In this document: piece by piece, positions 1-11,665 of the stretch
Layout of the letters: each line of letters opens with the position of its first letter
Position numbering within the stretch: position 1 is the stretch's first letter
Source: Eulemur rufifrons
Taxonomy: Eukaryota; Chordata; Mammalia; Primates; Lemuridae
NCBI RefSeq assembly: GCF_041146395.1
Contig: NC_090989.1
Coordinates: forward strand, 245,138,843 to 245,202,842
Direction: 5' to 3'
DNA length: 64,000 nt
Translations under genes and position numbers: made by a program
The notes under the pieces: model-generated
Database searches by the model: none
The model's input: the letters and a program-made list of their open reading frames with translations, nothing else
Told to the model about the DNA's origin: nothing

Positions 1-145
1 TAATAGTCTCCAATGATTCTTTGTATTTCTGAGGTCTCAGTTGTTATGTCTCCTTTTTCATTTCTGATTTTTTGGGGGGTTATTTTCTCTTTTTCTTAAT
101 CTACCTGAAGGTTTGTCAATTTTGTTTATCTTAAAAAAAAAAACA
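1..145 (-). mobile_element. LINE-1 ORF2 fragment
   Basis: The reverse complement reads as the stretch of L1 ORF2 just upstream of the reverse transcriptase core: an AAAATTGACAAACC start, an AGAAATGAAAAAGGAGACAT middle and an AGAGACTATTA-like end. The element runs off the left edge of the window and stops at an A-rich run near 132-143. It is a relic with no open frame. Confidence 0.9.
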
Positions 146-149
146 ACCA

Positions 150-525
150 CAAACCATAAGAAGTAAGTGGCCAGTAACTTACAAGGAAAACCCATCAGAT
201 TAATGGCAGACTTTTCAACTGAGACTTTATAAGCCAGAACGGATTAGGATCCCATTCTCAGTCTTCTCAAACAGAATAATGGCCAGACTAGAATTTTGTA
301 TCCTACAAAATTGAGTGCTGTATATGAGGGAAAATAAAGACTTTCACAGACAAATAAACACTCAGGGAATTTGTCAAAACAAGACCTGCCCTGCAGGAAG
401 TACTCAGAACTGCGTTATACATGCATGGATCAGCACAACAGACACTCACCGGTGTAAGAACGCCCAAAAGTCAGAAGTCAAAGGCCAGGTATCACAATAG
501 CTAAAGAGATAAAACATATGTAGGA
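150..525 (+). mobile_element. LINE-1 ORF1 C-terminus and inter-ORF spacer
   Basis: The plus strand reads as the C-terminal part of an L1 ORF1 (RNA-binding chaperone), with degenerate TRPALQEVLRTAL-type residues, followed by an L1 inter-ORF spacer ending near CTAAAGAGATAAAACATATG. A stop codon early in the frame shows it is dead. The 61-codon frame at 315-500 is an out-of-frame reading of this piece. It lies in opposite orientation to the neighbouring ORF2 piece at 1-145, so the two do not form a simple single insertion. Confidence 0.8.
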
Positions 526-3049
526 ATTTGCTTGCCACAGAGACAGGCAAGAGTGTTTGAGCCAGAAGATCTAAGAATTTAAAAATGAGAAAACATAATG
601 TACACTTAGGAACTGAAATGTCACTTTAATGATGCATAAAGAAGTTAATGTGGGAAAGTCACATAGGACCTATCTCAAGCCATATTATAAGCATTTCCAG
701 TAACCCTAAGGAAACAGGTGAAGCCTTTGGGGGATTTTGAGGAGAAATAGGAGGGAGAGGTCTATATTTTAGGGGAAGAAGGAAAAAAAAACATTGTCAT
801 AAAATCAAATTGAGTATTAGCAAAGCTGCATCCTTTCCCTAATACCCCTATCCCCAAATATTCCACCTAAGATTTCAGGAAAAAATATCTCTTTTTCTGG
901 TTTCAGCTGTAACATCTTTTATAAATGGATCCTTTTTTGTCTGCACCATAGGCAGTTATGTAACATAATTCTTACGACTTCAAACATTTTAAGAAAATAT
1001 TCAAATACAGTAACAAAAATTCAAAGCCATATATTGTCTTTCCTAATTGGGGAAATGGAAGTAAAGTTGCTACCTTTATAAAAACAAACAAGACCCAATT
1101 TTTTTATTTTTTAAAAAATATTTAAATTCTTTTAGAGAGCAGTTGATAATATATTCCTTAAAAATATTTAAACACAACTTTGCTACTTTTAAAGCTATAC
1201 ACTTAGCAACCATTGAACTAGATACAGAATTCAAGTTTAATGCAGCTTAACAAATGTACTGTCATGTAGTATAATTGCAAAGAGTTTAAGAGTATTAACT
1301 ATTGAAATGAAAACATGAAGCCTGAAGAGTAATTTGGTTAGCTTTACACAGAATTAACTGATTCGGATCAGAAAGTTTTTATAAAACAAATTGCATGTGA
1401 TAGTAGTGATATTAATAACAATTCTCATGGTATTACTGACTAATTATAACATAAGTTAGCTAAAGCTGTGCATTTCTCAAATAAAGCTTGTACCTAATTG
1501 ACTGTTTAATTTGATGGAAAAAAAGAAAGAGAAAATCAATATCTTGAATAGTTTTGTGCACACTTGCCTTTACCTCTCTTTAGACGTCTAGAATTAGTGC
1601 AGAAGAGGCTTAAACTATTATTTCTTGTTTTTTAATTGGTAAAATATGGAACACCTTTATTATAAATAAAACATATTATAAAGTAAACAGTTTTTCTCCT
1701 GTCCAGACTTTGCCTTTACAGCTACTTTACAAATCAAACTTAATATAAGAGAAGAAAGTGAGTGAGGAATTTCCACAGTAGCATTGTCATTGATGTTAGA
1801 TAACTCAGTTTGATTCCAACGAATGAATACTTTTTAAATTCCCACATTTTTGACAATAGTTTGGCTGAAATCAGCTTTTGTTCTGTCCTGTTTTTCTTGC
1901 TAAATTGGGATTTCTATAATTATTAACCAAACTACTCCCCTGGCAATTATCTCACCTCTATAATTAAAAAGAGGATTTGGCTTAATAAAAATGCCAGGCC
2001 TTAATCTGACCCCCCAAAAATAACATCAACTTCCAAATCATCATCAGGAGAGGCTGAGCTCACAGTGATGGGTTTCTCTTAGAATGTGCCTCTCAATCAC
2101 TTGTTTCCAAAGTTGAACTTAAATGCTAATAATAATGAAGCTCTGATGGCCTTCCTATTCAGAATGAAGCCAGGAAAGATTGGTCTTTCTTAGAAGGATA
2201 GTGACACCAAATTAAGAATTAGTTAGTGGATGGTTTTAGTTACTTCATCAGCACAAATAAAGGCAAAATGTTTATGGTATTTAAAAATGTATTTGATCTA
2301 TTAAAGAAAGATACCCTTGAAGATTTTTAGTACCTGACAAAAAACAAAGTTGAAGAAAAAGTAGTTAATGTCAGTTAAAGTTTGTTTTTATGTAATTTAC
2401 TTGTAATTTTATAGTGATCTCTTTTCAAAATGAACTGGGAACAGCTTTTAGCCAATGTCTAACTATCCCCATTTAAACTTAATTGTTGAATAGAATGTGG
2501 GCTCCAATACTGTCCTCACTCTTCTTAGTTTAATTGCTTAAGACTAGCTTAGTGCCCCCCAAATAGGAAAGTGCTCAATTAATACTGTTGGAAGAATGAA
2601 TATTCGATTAGCTCTGAAGAAAATCCTCTAAAGGCTTCTATGTCAATCTCTCCTCTATCCAATTCATATAATGTATAAAGAAAAGACTAGAATTGTTTCA
2701 TCAAATAGCATGTTCCCATTGCCTTAAACACCATCACTTTTGATTATAGAATAGGCTGTTATGAAAATATTGTTTTTAAAAAAAGGAGCAGTTTTTAAGA
2801 TGGATAAATCAGTATCATTTTGTGCTGAGTAGATCAGTATTATTCTTTAATAAGTTTATTAGAGCATTATCCACAATGTAGACTGAAGTTATATCTTTTG
2901 AGCCATAAATAACTCTTTTTCATTCAAAAGAGTAGGGAACAAAAAATTGAAAAATAATTTTCTAGTTTTAAAAATACCTACAATTAAGCATATACAATAT
3001 ATTCAGAGAGGTAGATGTGTAATGTTTACAAGTATGGGTTCTAAAATAA
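526..3049. other. Unassigned AT-rich sequence
   Basis: No repeat, RNA gene or convincing coding frame was recognised over this 2.5 kb. It holds short A/T runs and stop codons in all frames. Confidence 0.6.
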
Positions 3050-3490
3050 GAGTAATCCAAGCTGAAATTCAGCTAGAACATTTACTGGAAACTTATTCTT
3101 TCAAAGGATCAGTTTTTCATCTATAAGACTGGAATAAGACTAAAAGTATACAACATACATGTATATTCCAGCATGAAAAACTGTCCATGATTTACTGATA
3201 AATGAAAAGGCACATCATAGAACATTTGACACATTTTTGAAAAATGATACCAATGCCTTAAAAAAAAAGGCTTCGAAGTATATGCACACCATATTAATTA
3301 CCTCTGGGCAATTAAAGAACAGAAATGAAGAGAGAGGTAATCTCACTTTACATTTTGTTTTTCTTTTTTTGCAAAGTGCCATTTATAATAAAAATATAAA
3401 ATATAAAGCCTGTTTTATAGGATTGTTTTGAGGATTAAGTGAGGTAATGTTGACAAGCTTTACATTAGCACCTCAGTAAGAAACAAATAC
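3050..3490 (+). repeat. Probable degraded MIR-family SINE
   Basis: Two separated blocks resemble MIR. About 3060-3140 has the 'cag-ttttcatctataa-ctggaa' motif. About 3405-3480 has 'ggattgttttgaggattaagtgaggtaatg' type sequence followed by an 'agc-ttagcacctcagtaa' tail. The segment between them does not match, so this may be an interrupted or coincidental match. Confidence 0.45.
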
Positions 3491-3870
3491 TAAATATTAT
3501 AAATAACAGTTTTTTGTTTATTGATACAAACAATCATTTGCTGAAACACTTTTTGTTTTATTATTCCATATTTACATAGTTAATAACATGTCATGAATTA
3601 ATAAAAGTTGTTATAAAATTAAGAAAAACATATACAATTAACCTACAGCAATGTTTCCTACATCAGCAGAACTTGAGATTGTATCTACAGAAAACAAAGT
3701 GCTAGACTAATAAAGAGATATGTAGTATGGAGTAAATCAGGGTGTATTTGTCTCTCACAAAACCTTCATCTCCTCCTGCCGCATTTGTATACACTTGAGC
3801 ATATTAGGACAAGTTATGATGGGTCTAATTTCATTCACATGTGTGAAGAACTTGAAACCATAATTAAAAC

Positions 3871-3889
3871 ATAAAATTAACAAAGAGAA
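3871..3889 (+). repeat. Target-site duplication, left copy (Alu at 3890)
   Basis: The 19 bases ATAAAATTAACAAAGAGAA here are repeated exactly at 4245-4263 on the other side of the Alu. This marks a retrotransposition by L1-type target priming. Confidence 0.95.
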
Positions 3890-4244
3890 GGCTGGGCGCG
3901 GTGGCTCACACCTGTAATCCTAGCACTCTGGGAGGCGGAGGCAGGTGGATCGCTCGAGGTCAGGAGTTTGAGATCAGCCTGAGCAAGAGTGGGAGCGAGA
4001 CCCCATCTCTACTAAAAATAGAAAGAAATTATCTGGCCAACTAAAATATATATAGAAAAAATTAGCCGGGCATGGTGGCACATGCCTGTAGTCCCAGCTA
4101 CCCAGGAGGCTGAGGCAGAAGGATCGCTTAAGCCCAGGAGTTTGAGGTTGCTGTGAGCTAGGCTGACGCCAGGCACTCACTCTAGCCAGGGCAACAAAGC
4201 AACACTCTGTCTCAAAATAAAATAAAATAAAATAAAAAAATAAA
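3890..4244 (+). mobile_element. Alu SINE, strepsirrhine type
   Basis: Full-length dimeric Alu starting GGCTGGGCGCGGTGGCTCAC. It has an extra AT-rich block between the monomers (AGAAAGAAATTATCTGGCC followed by ATATATATAG) and a right arm with TGCTGTGAGCTAGGCTGACG. The tail is an (AAAAT)n-like run. A perfect 19-base target-site duplication gives its exact limits. The 106-codon minus-strand frame at 3974-4294 is a reading of the antisense Alu and is not a gene. Confidence 0.97.
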
Positions 4245-4263
4245 ATAAAATTAACAAAGAGAA
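4245..4263 (+). repeat. Target-site duplication, right copy (Alu at 3890)
   Basis: Exact repeat of 3871-3889. Confidence 0.95.
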
Positions 4264-4639
4264 AACACTGCTTATCAAAGTCTCTTTTTTTCAAAGTCTA
4301 AAAAAAGAAACATTTGTATTTACAGAGGACAGACATTTCATATAAGCTATCTAATTGCAAAGTAAACACTATTAATAACAAGTGTCATAATCTTTTTTAA
4401 CACCATTGCTTCTGGAGGGCACTCGATGGTACCCATGGGACCCAAGTGAGTTCATTTGCTTCCTGTGCATACAAAACTACAGGGAAATAATTCAGGCAGT
4501 TGGAGATACCTGGTATAGAAGGACATTCTTTACTTTTTTCCTTTCATTTTTACCTCTCTTTTATTCTCCTTGCTAATAGTAATGTCTCAGAAAATGTAGC
4601 CTTGTTATTAAAGAAGGTATCCTTTGGTATATGAGCTGT

Positions 4640-5070
4640 TGAGCTCATTTTTGTATCAAAATCTGCTATCTTGTACAGCTTATCAGAAATGCTGACGCTC
4701 ATCCTTCCTCGGGTCTTATTTGAGTTGTCAGTGCTGTCATAATTTTAATGCACACACATTGGGATGTGTGCAGCTAATACAAATGTATGTCTTTGGCATA
4801 AATAATATTCATCGTTGAATTTTCTTCTATGATGTTTTTACGACCAACAACCCTTCCACTAGGCAGATCATCACAAATTGTGATTTTCAATGAATCATCT
4901 GGTAATAAAGAAGTATGTGCTTCGCAAATTGAACCCTCTTCCATGCGACATGAACAGCTTCAACATAAATTACCCGTAACAGGTTTATTTGTCATGAACT
5001 GCAGCCAAAATACCATAATGGTTAAGTTACCTCCTGCATCTTAAACTCCCCATCAAAAAAAAAAAAAAAA
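4640..5070. other. Unassigned segment with open frames on both strands
   Basis: The plus strand is open from 4829 to 5044 (71 codons, MMFLRPTTLPLGRSSQ...). It is followed by a run of 16 A near 5055-5070, which could be the tail of a processed retrocopy. The minus strand also stays open for about 70 codons over 4780-4960 (...MEEGSICEAHTSLLPDD...). A further open run in another frame covers about 4580-4710. I do not recognise either protein. It may be a worn pseudogene of either polarity or chance, and no flanking target-site duplication was found. Confidence 0.25.
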
Positions 5071-5284
5071 TTCTGGTTTTTGAGTTAAACCTTTGCCTTC
5101 AACAGCTATCCTTCTCCAGCATCAGTTATGAGTTTTAGTGAAATTGAGCAATGAGAGAGGATTAGCAATGCCAAGTTTCTCAATTGTTGCTTATTTGGCA
5201 GCTGGTAAATATATAAGAAAACAGGAAGATAAAAATGAATATAAAATTGAATATGTAAAATATTGAAACAGTGGGTGTTAGCCT

Positions 5285-5480
5285 TTTAATTTATTAATGC
5301 TCACGCATCTTTCAGAGATAGGTTTATTACTATCCCCGTTTCACAACTTCACAGATAAAAAAACCTAAGCTTCGAGAGACTAGTGAAGATGGACAATATC
5401 ACACAGCCAGGAAGTGAGGAAGCCAGTAAAAAGCCCAGGACTCCATGCTTTTAACCAAGCATGAGTTTCATGCTTTTAAC
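5285..5480 (-). repeat. MIR SINE
   Basis: The plus strand shows the reverse-complement MIR core: 'tattactatccccgttt', 'acagataaaaaaac', 'atatcacacagccaggaagtg' and a 'ccaggactccatgcttttaacc' end. The 14 bases CATGCTTTTAACCA are repeated about 26 bases apart near 5445 and 5471, a small local duplication. Confidence 0.85.
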
Positions 5481-5529
5481 CAACATGTTTCTAAATTCTA
5501 TATATAGGTTCTATGTATTATTAATATTT

Positions 5530-5830
5530 TTGGGCAAGGCATTTAGGTGCTGTAAGGGAGACAGGTGAACAAGGCACAGGATGTGTCCTCATGTTGCTCA
5601 ATGTACGGAGGAAACAGATATATACTTATATACATGCAGTAAGGGGTAGAACATGACAATTTCTAAGACAAGGAATAGACAGTGTGCATTGAAAGGACAG
5701 ATATAGGATTGACGAATTTTGACTCTGGGGATGTAGGATGCCTTCATGAAAAAGTTAACAAGAACATTTCATTCAGATACATTCCATTTTTTACAAAAAG
5801 AAAGGAATAAGAGGAGCCCAGGAGATATTT
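5530..5830 (-). repeat. Probable L2 LINE relic
   Basis: The sequence has the reverse L2 3'-region layout: 'aggcat-aggtgctg', 'ggagacaggtgaacaaggcacaggatg', then a 'gatgccttcatgaaaaagtt' block. Strongly diverged, limits approximate. Confidence 0.55.
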
Positions 5831-6524
5831 GGGGAACAGCAAAGGGTTGTATGTGATTGATAATAATATAAATTTGTTAATTTCTTATGACCCTGTTAGG
5901 TACTGAAATTATATCTGTCTTACATACAAAAATGTATCAATGATTTACCTGAGACCTTAAAACTAGTAATTGCCAGAGTTAGTGTTGGAACACAAGTGGT
6001 CTTACTCTAAAGCCAATGTGTTGTCTTCTACATTATGGGTTGCAAACTTAACCCCAAAAATACTGAAAGCACAAAAAGATACTGAGAGAAGCAGGTTGCA
6101 TGTAAGATAATTAGGAATATTAAATCTAATGGCAGACTATTGACTACACGCCCTATCCAAAGCAAATATAAATTACATAAGACAAAAAAAAAATCCACAA
6201 AGTATGTGTGAGACAAGTCCAATTCATAATTTTTCATATGATAGCATCTGACTATGGTTGTTCTTTAGGGCTTCAAACCATGTTAAATTAATGACTTAAT
6301 TAATATTTTGGGAAATTTAAATTAATTTAAATTTTAAAAAAGCATTTCTTGGATGAAAAAGTATTATAAAAACTGCTGATGTTAAAAGATCAGAATCGGA
6401 TTCTTCTAAAGTATAATATGCTTCAAAAAATTACACCTCCTGCAGATAAATAAATGCATACAGAAGGATATAAAGAGTATATGGGACAAAATACCTGAGA
6501 TTCTACCCCACATTAGCACTTTGA
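5831..6524. other. Unassigned sequence
   Basis: No recognisable repeat or gene. The 69-codon minus-strand frame at 6028-6237 has no recognisable features. Confidence 0.5.
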
Positions 6525-6755
6525 TACATGTCATTCATTTATTTATTCATTCCACACATATGCCTGGTGCTGTGCTAGAGGTTAGGAGATACAATGTTGA
6601 GCAAAATCAAACACATTCTGCTTTTACGTAGTTTGCAGTCTAATGGTCTGTGAGGGAGAGGATGAAGAATGACTAGCAAGCTATTTTGGAGTCAAGTCAT
6701 GGGGTTTCATGCTAAAGAGTTTTGAACTGAAAACAGTGTAAGCAATGTCAGTAAC
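6525..6755 (-). repeat. L2 LINE 3' end
   Basis: The plus strand begins with 'tcattcatttatttattcattcc', continues 'cctggtgctgtgctagaggttaggagatacaatgttgagcaaaat', then 'agtttgcagtctaatgg' and 'catgctaaagagttttgaact'. This is the L2 3' region read backwards. Confidence 0.85.
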
Positions 6756-7134
6756 CTAGGCATGTGTGATGATAGAACAACATCTTGAGAAACAAGAAGC
6801 TCTCTCCCACCACACAGACACCTGAACTTGAATAAGGCTCCTCGAGGAAGGAGAAATAAGTACACAGTCCCTGAAGGGAGCTTCAATCAGCAGGGCCTGG
6901 CTGGTAACCAACAGGGAAGCCCAGCTGCCTGGCCCACAGCAATCCACATCGGGCGGCAATCCACTCTCTGTGAGTAAATGCTCGAGACCATCTGTGAATT
7001 TAGAAAAAGGAGGCAAAAACAGTATCAGCTCAGCCAAAAGCAAGAGCATCCAAAATGAAAGTGCAACCAATCTGTGCAAAAGGACATTTCATTAGGGATG
7101 CAGTTTTTCAGTTCCAGGCTGACTTGTAGGTCAG
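6756..7134. other. Unassigned, locally GC-richer segment
   Basis: No family recognised. A 107-codon minus-strand frame (6756-7079) begins MHRLVALSFWMLLLLAELIL and has a hydrophobic start. It has no known motif and no other support as a gene. Confidence 0.4.
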
Positions 7135-7320
7135 TTCAGTTTGAATAAACAAACATTTGTTGAACTGCTCCATGTGCCAGGGACAATATGAGGGTCTGAA
7201 AATATAGAGATGGTAAGAAAGATTTCTTGCCCTCCAGGAACCCATAGTTCAGTGAAAGAGACAGATGTGTACATAGAGTGTACTCAGAATGCTTTGCAAA
7301 AAGCCCAACTTTGTTCAACT
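7135..7320 (-). repeat. L2 LINE relic
   Basis: 'aaacaaacatttgttgaactgctccatgtgccagggacaat' followed by 'ttgccctccaggaacccatagttcagtg' is the reverse of the L2 3' end. Confidence 0.75.
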
Positions 7321-7344
7321 GGAGAGATCTAGTAAATTTTCCCA

Positions 7345-7510
7345 AAGTGGAACTTCTCAAACAGAATTGTGCATGCAGATTGCCTGGGAATCTTGTCAAT
7401 ATGAAGATCCTTATTTTGTACACTTGGAGTAGGGCCTGAGATGCCACATTTTTAAAGACGTTCCCATGTGACATTGAAGCTACTGGCCTGAGGACCACAT
7501 TCTGAATGTC
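7345..7510 (+). mobile_element. MER5A-like hAT (Charlie) element
   Basis: 'ttctcaaacagaattgtgcatgcagattgcctgggaatcttgtc' at the left and 'cccatgtgacattgaagctactggcctgaggaccacattctga' at the right are the two ends of a MER5A-type non-autonomous DNA transposon. The outermost terminal repeats are worn. Confidence 0.85.
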
Positions 7511-7717
7511 AAGGTTAGCAGAGACCACCAAGCCTGACTGTGACGGTGTTAGACAAAGACGCTGGGAAAGAGCACTTTACAGAAGTGCTGAGCAAAGGCA
7601 AGCACCTGGGAGCCAGGCAGGATCGTGAGGGAGCTGAAAGCAGTTTGCTCTTACTGGGCCAGAAAAGTAGGCAAGAACCAGAGCTGAGCAAGAACGTGAA
7701 TTTCACCCTGTAGGTAA
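7511..7717. other. Unassigned spacer between two MER5A-like elements
   Basis: About 200 bases with no recognised family. The minus-strand frame 7515-7895 spans it and the next element and is not gene-like. Confidence 0.5.
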
Positions 7718-7905
7718 GCCAGTGGTTCAGAACCTCTGGGGGTAGAAAAACACCTTCAGAGCTTGTTTCTGATTCTGGTCCCTGGACTCTGCCCCCATCG
7801 GAATCTGATACTGAGGGCTTTGGTATAGGATTCTGCATTTTTACAGCACCACAAGCCTTCAGGTGATTATTAAGCAGATGGTTAAAAGACCACACTTTGA
7901 GAAAT
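7718..7905 (+). mobile_element. MER5A-like hAT (Charlie) element, second copy
   Basis: Starts CCAGTGGTTCAGAACCTCTG, carries 'ggtccctggactctgcccccatcggaatctgat' in the middle and ends 'caggtgatta...ccacactttgagaaatata'. Same orientation as the copy at 7345, but diverged independently. Confidence 0.85.
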
Positions 7906-8194
7906 ATAGCACAGATGGTGGGCAGGGTTGAGAGTTTTTTACCAGAGATATGAGATTTGCATTTCAGAAAGTCATTGTGGAGCTACTGATTTAAAGAGGA
8001 AAATAAAAATATGAAAACTAGTTAAGAGCCTATTAAAGTAGTACAATCAAGTGATGAAACAAGTCTAGAATAGAGCATTTAGAGAAAGAACAGACTCGAG
8101 AAACACGTAGGGGTTGGAAATGTCTGTACTTTCAATCTGATTAAGTACAAGGATTAAGGGAGTAAGAGGAACCTATGTGACCCCCAGCTTTCTC

Positions 8195-8400
8195 TCTGAG
8201 GTGATTGACAAGCTGTGAAGCCACCAACTGAAACAGAGAAAAGCAATCAAGAGGCAGTTGAGGTGGTAATGATGATAAATTTTAGTTTAGGGTTGCTGGC
8301 TGTTAGGTTTCAGAGAGCCAGCCCAGAATAAATGGGCATCAGGCAGTTGGCTGTATAACGCAGGAGCTCAGGAGAGAAATCAGGGCTGGAGATCTCAAGC
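8195..8400 (-). repeat. L2 LINE internal relic
   Basis: 'ctgttaggtttcagagagcc', 'gggcatcaggcagttggctgtat' and 'caggagctcaggagagaaatcagggctggagat' match the upstream part of the L2 3' region in reverse. Confidence 0.75.
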
Positions 8401-9234
8401 AGAAGAAGAAATACTATTTGCCTAATGTCACCTGCTTCCCAAATCCCCATCTGCAGGCTATGTTTACAATGACACCAGTAGAATTTAAAGCTCTTAGTAC
8501 CATACTTAGTGTCTTTGGAAAGGAGATCTTTCTAGGATTATCAGCCACAAATAGCCTAGAGCAAATTAAAGTGAAGTTTTTAATATCAATATTAATAGAA
8601 ACCATGAAGAGAAGCCTCTGGGAACCCATGGTAAAAGAGATGCTACATCACAAAGGAATCACCATTTGAGGCATTATCTTCTCACACAAAGGTTAGTTGT
8701 TAATGGGTGCAGACCCCTAGCCAGTGTGTGACTCACCCTAAAAATAATCTTACTGCAAAACTGAAGGTTGGGGGAGAGATGCCAATGTATGCAACCCCAT
8801 GATCATCTGGCAGAAATTAATCAATATAAGCTCAGTGCCAGCACACCCATTTATTAAATTAAGCTAATGCAGAGTAACTAATTCAAATACCACCCACTGT
8901 CATTAATCAATCCTGGTTTTGGTTGAGACGATAATATTATCCATAACAAGTTTTATTCTTCTTCTCAAAGTGAAATCCAGAGTTTAGTTAAGTATTAGTG
9001 GAAATCACAGGTTTTATCTATTAGTATAATTTCTGGTCTACCTAAAGAGTCACTTTTACTTTAAATTTTTTTGGATGAGTCATTTAAAAGCATTTTCCAC
9101 TTTGATGAATAGAGGGAAAAAATTTTTAAGTAACGGAAGGTTGATTTCTCACTGGCCTTCTTTAGTCTCTCTTGTATGTAAATGTGAAGCCTAGGAGCAG
9201 TTCATCAGCACCAGCCTCATACCTGCTGTCCAAC
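8401..9234. other. Unassigned sequence
   Basis: No repeat recognised. Both strands stay open around 8414-8669 (83 codons plus, 71 minus), but neither reading shows a motif or homologue I know. Confidence 0.5.
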
Positions 9235-9560
9235 GCTGGGGGAGTATTGCATAAACCAGGCTACACCCATATGGCAGAATAGTAAGTTGACATTAAAAAT
9301 GATTTTGAATGACCTGGGAAAATATTTAGGGTATTATTTTCAGTTAAAAAAAGAAAAATACACAATTGTATAAATGCAAATGTATTACATTTAAAAGTAA
9401 CAAAAGGTTTAAAGTGTTAGCAAAGGTGATTTCTTGGTGGTGGGGTTACAGGGTTTAGGTTTTCTTTTTTCCCCATTCTCTTTGGTTTTCTCTGCTTCTT
9501 ATTTTTCTGAAATGAGCAAATGTTCATTTTATAATCCTAAAATGTAAAAGATTACAAACA
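9235..9560 (+). repeat. Old LINE-1 (L1M) 3' end
   Basis: The order fits an L1M 3' untranslated end: 'catatggcagaatagtaagttgacattaaaaatga', 'tttaaagtgttagcaaaggtgatttcttggtggtggggtta', 'ttttctctgcttcttatttttctgaaatgagcaaatg', then an AT-rich tail. Confidence 0.7.
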
Positions 9561-11325
9561 AAAAACTCAGTCCTTTTTGTTCATATTTGTTTCCTTCATC
9601 TTTCTGTTCTGGGCTAGTTCTCTGAAGGCTTAGACACTGGAAAGTCAAACAGGTAACCAGCAGAAGAGGGGTCACAGCAAACAGCCAGACACAAGGCCTG
9701 GGTCAAGGAAGGCAGGAAGGCCCAAGGCAGAGGGAACAAGACCTAGGGTGTTGTCAGCTTCCTCCTCGCTGAGCCCTTCAAATGGCTTCCTCGTAATCTT
9801 TATATAATAACCACTGAGGGATTTCAGGTCATGGCTCAAACTAGCTTTTTTGATACTATATTTATTGGGATAAAAATCAACACCACATAAAACATCTCTG
9901 CTTAAACTGCTTTTCATAAAATGTGGTGTATCGAGTTATGTTCCAATTGGAGAAAAGCCTGTTTACATTTCAGATATAACATCTAAACCTTTTCCAGATA
10001 TTTAAACTTTAAACCTTTCCATTTGAAACAGATATAATTTTTTCTCCTCTTTATGTCAAAATATGTCACTTCCCAGAAGAAAATGTGCAAATTATCTAAA
10101 TATTGATGATGATGTGTTTGAAACATTTTTACCATTGAAAAATGAATTTTGCTTAGGAATTTATGAAACAGTGATCCTTGTAAGAATTTCAGAACCAATC
10201 TGTTCTATCTTTAAGAACAATTCTATTTGGTATCATTCTTGACAATTTGATTTGCATACTATATTCATGAAGCTTAATTACATTAGCATAATTGTAGTAC
10301 TGGGCTTTAAAATATGTAATTTAACTCTATCACATTTAGATTTTCAGGGACTTTGTGTCACTTTTGAAAAATTTTCAATGACAAAAACAAAAACAATGAG
10401 CCAGGAGTCCTTTTCCAAGAACCTGATTGAATTGTAATTTCACAAAGAAAACCAGAGATCCACTAATAATTGACCTAGACCCTCCTTTTCAGGAGACAAC
10501 CCAAATAATCCTTCAGAATTTTCTAATAGCACAATGAGGCAAGTCAGGAACCTTGCTGTTTTCTCTTTCTCTTTTCCACCTTCATCAAGTAATATAGCTT
10601 TACGCCTGAATATTAGAGCATCTGTTTTAGGTGCAGAGAAGGAAAAAGATGAAAGGAAGTTCATAAAGAGAAAAGACAGCATAAATAAGAGACAATCATT
10701 TAAAATAGAAAAGAATAGGAAAGGCCAAAATGTGAATTTCATGAATACCTCTGCATGATAGAAATTGAGATAATAATACAGTAACAAATAGATCTATAGT
10801 TTTTTCCTACCAACCATATTTTTATGCCTATAAATATTTAATTTGAAAAGATCTAAGCTAATCTTTCCTACTTTAAAACATTTTCAAAACTATGGTTTTA
10901 AAAATTGTTTCTTAAAATGTATGACAAATAATAAGATACAGGCTTGTATGTGCTGGAAATTCAGTAAATTTTAGAGTACCTGAAATTCAGAAATTAAATC
11001 ATCCAGTCCCCTCTATTGAAGTTGGGGTGTTCACTTACTCAAGACCACCCAAGCAGAGGGCAGAGGCTCAGAGATTCTAACTATTTTTATAAGAATTTGG
11101 CAAGTGGTTTCATTTTGTTAGCAGTAGAACCATAGGAGTTTTGTAGGTACGACTCAAACTATCATCATTAAACTTAAAAAGTTCTCTGAAGTGACTATTT
11201 TTCTGGTTCCTTTTCATTGCAACCTAACAGCAGCTCTGGGCCAGAACCTGGTTCTTGAGTCATAACACTCATATCATATTTCATGGCTCTATGAAAGGAA
11301 CCTGGGAAACTTGTATAGTAATAAA
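9561..11325. other. Unassigned sequence
   Basis: No recognised repeat over most of this stretch. The minus-strand 115-codon frame at 10440-10787 and plus-strand 74-codon frame at 10534-10758 overlap each other and show no family motif. A block at about 11200-11290 resembles 12975-13065. Confidence 0.5.
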
Positions 11326-11329
11326 TAAT

Positions 11330-11505
11330 ATATTCTTAATGCCTTCACCGTATAAGGTACATTTCTAAGCATATACACATTATTTAGTCCTCATAATAAT
11401 CCTATGGGGTAGGCACTGTTATTATCCCCCATTGGCAAATGAGGCAATTGAGGCACAGAATGTTTGTGTGACTTCCCCAAAGTCACATAGCTATATAAGT
11501 GTGTA
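11330..11505 (-). repeat. MIR SINE
   Basis: 'tttagtcctcataataatcctatggggtaggcactgttattatcccc', 'gaggcaattgaggcacagaatg' and 'caaagtcacatagctatataagtg' are the reverse MIR core. Confidence 0.93.
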
Positions 11506-11529
11506 TTGTTAACAGTATTTGATTTGATT

Positions 11530-11665
11530 TTTATGACTACAACTTATTAATATTATTACTTCCATTTCATGAACAAGAAAATAGAGGACTAAAGATGTCA
11601 AAATGTTACTCGAAGATGACTTAAACATTTGGTAGTGAAGTCAGGAATTGAATCAAGCTCTAATT
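11530..11665 (-). repeat. Second, adjoining MIR relic
   Basis: 'attattacttccatttcatgaacaagaaaatagagg' and 'agtgaagtcaggaattgaatcaagctc' repeat the reverse MIR pattern directly after the MIR at 11330. This indicates two independent insertions or a local duplication. Confidence 0.7.

Noticed and set aside
3974..4294. 106-codon minus-strand frame
   Set aside because: Almost entirely the antisense of an Alu. The FETECCFVALARVSAW-type reading is typical of antisense Alu.
6756..7079. 107-codon minus-strand frame with a hydrophobic start, as a secreted protein
   Set aside because: Hydrophobic N-terminus alone is weak, and no homologue, exon structure or promoter is visible.
7136..7895. Two adjoining minus-strand frames of 131 and 126 codons
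   Set aside because: They span an L2 relic and two MER5A-like elements, so they are repeat readings.
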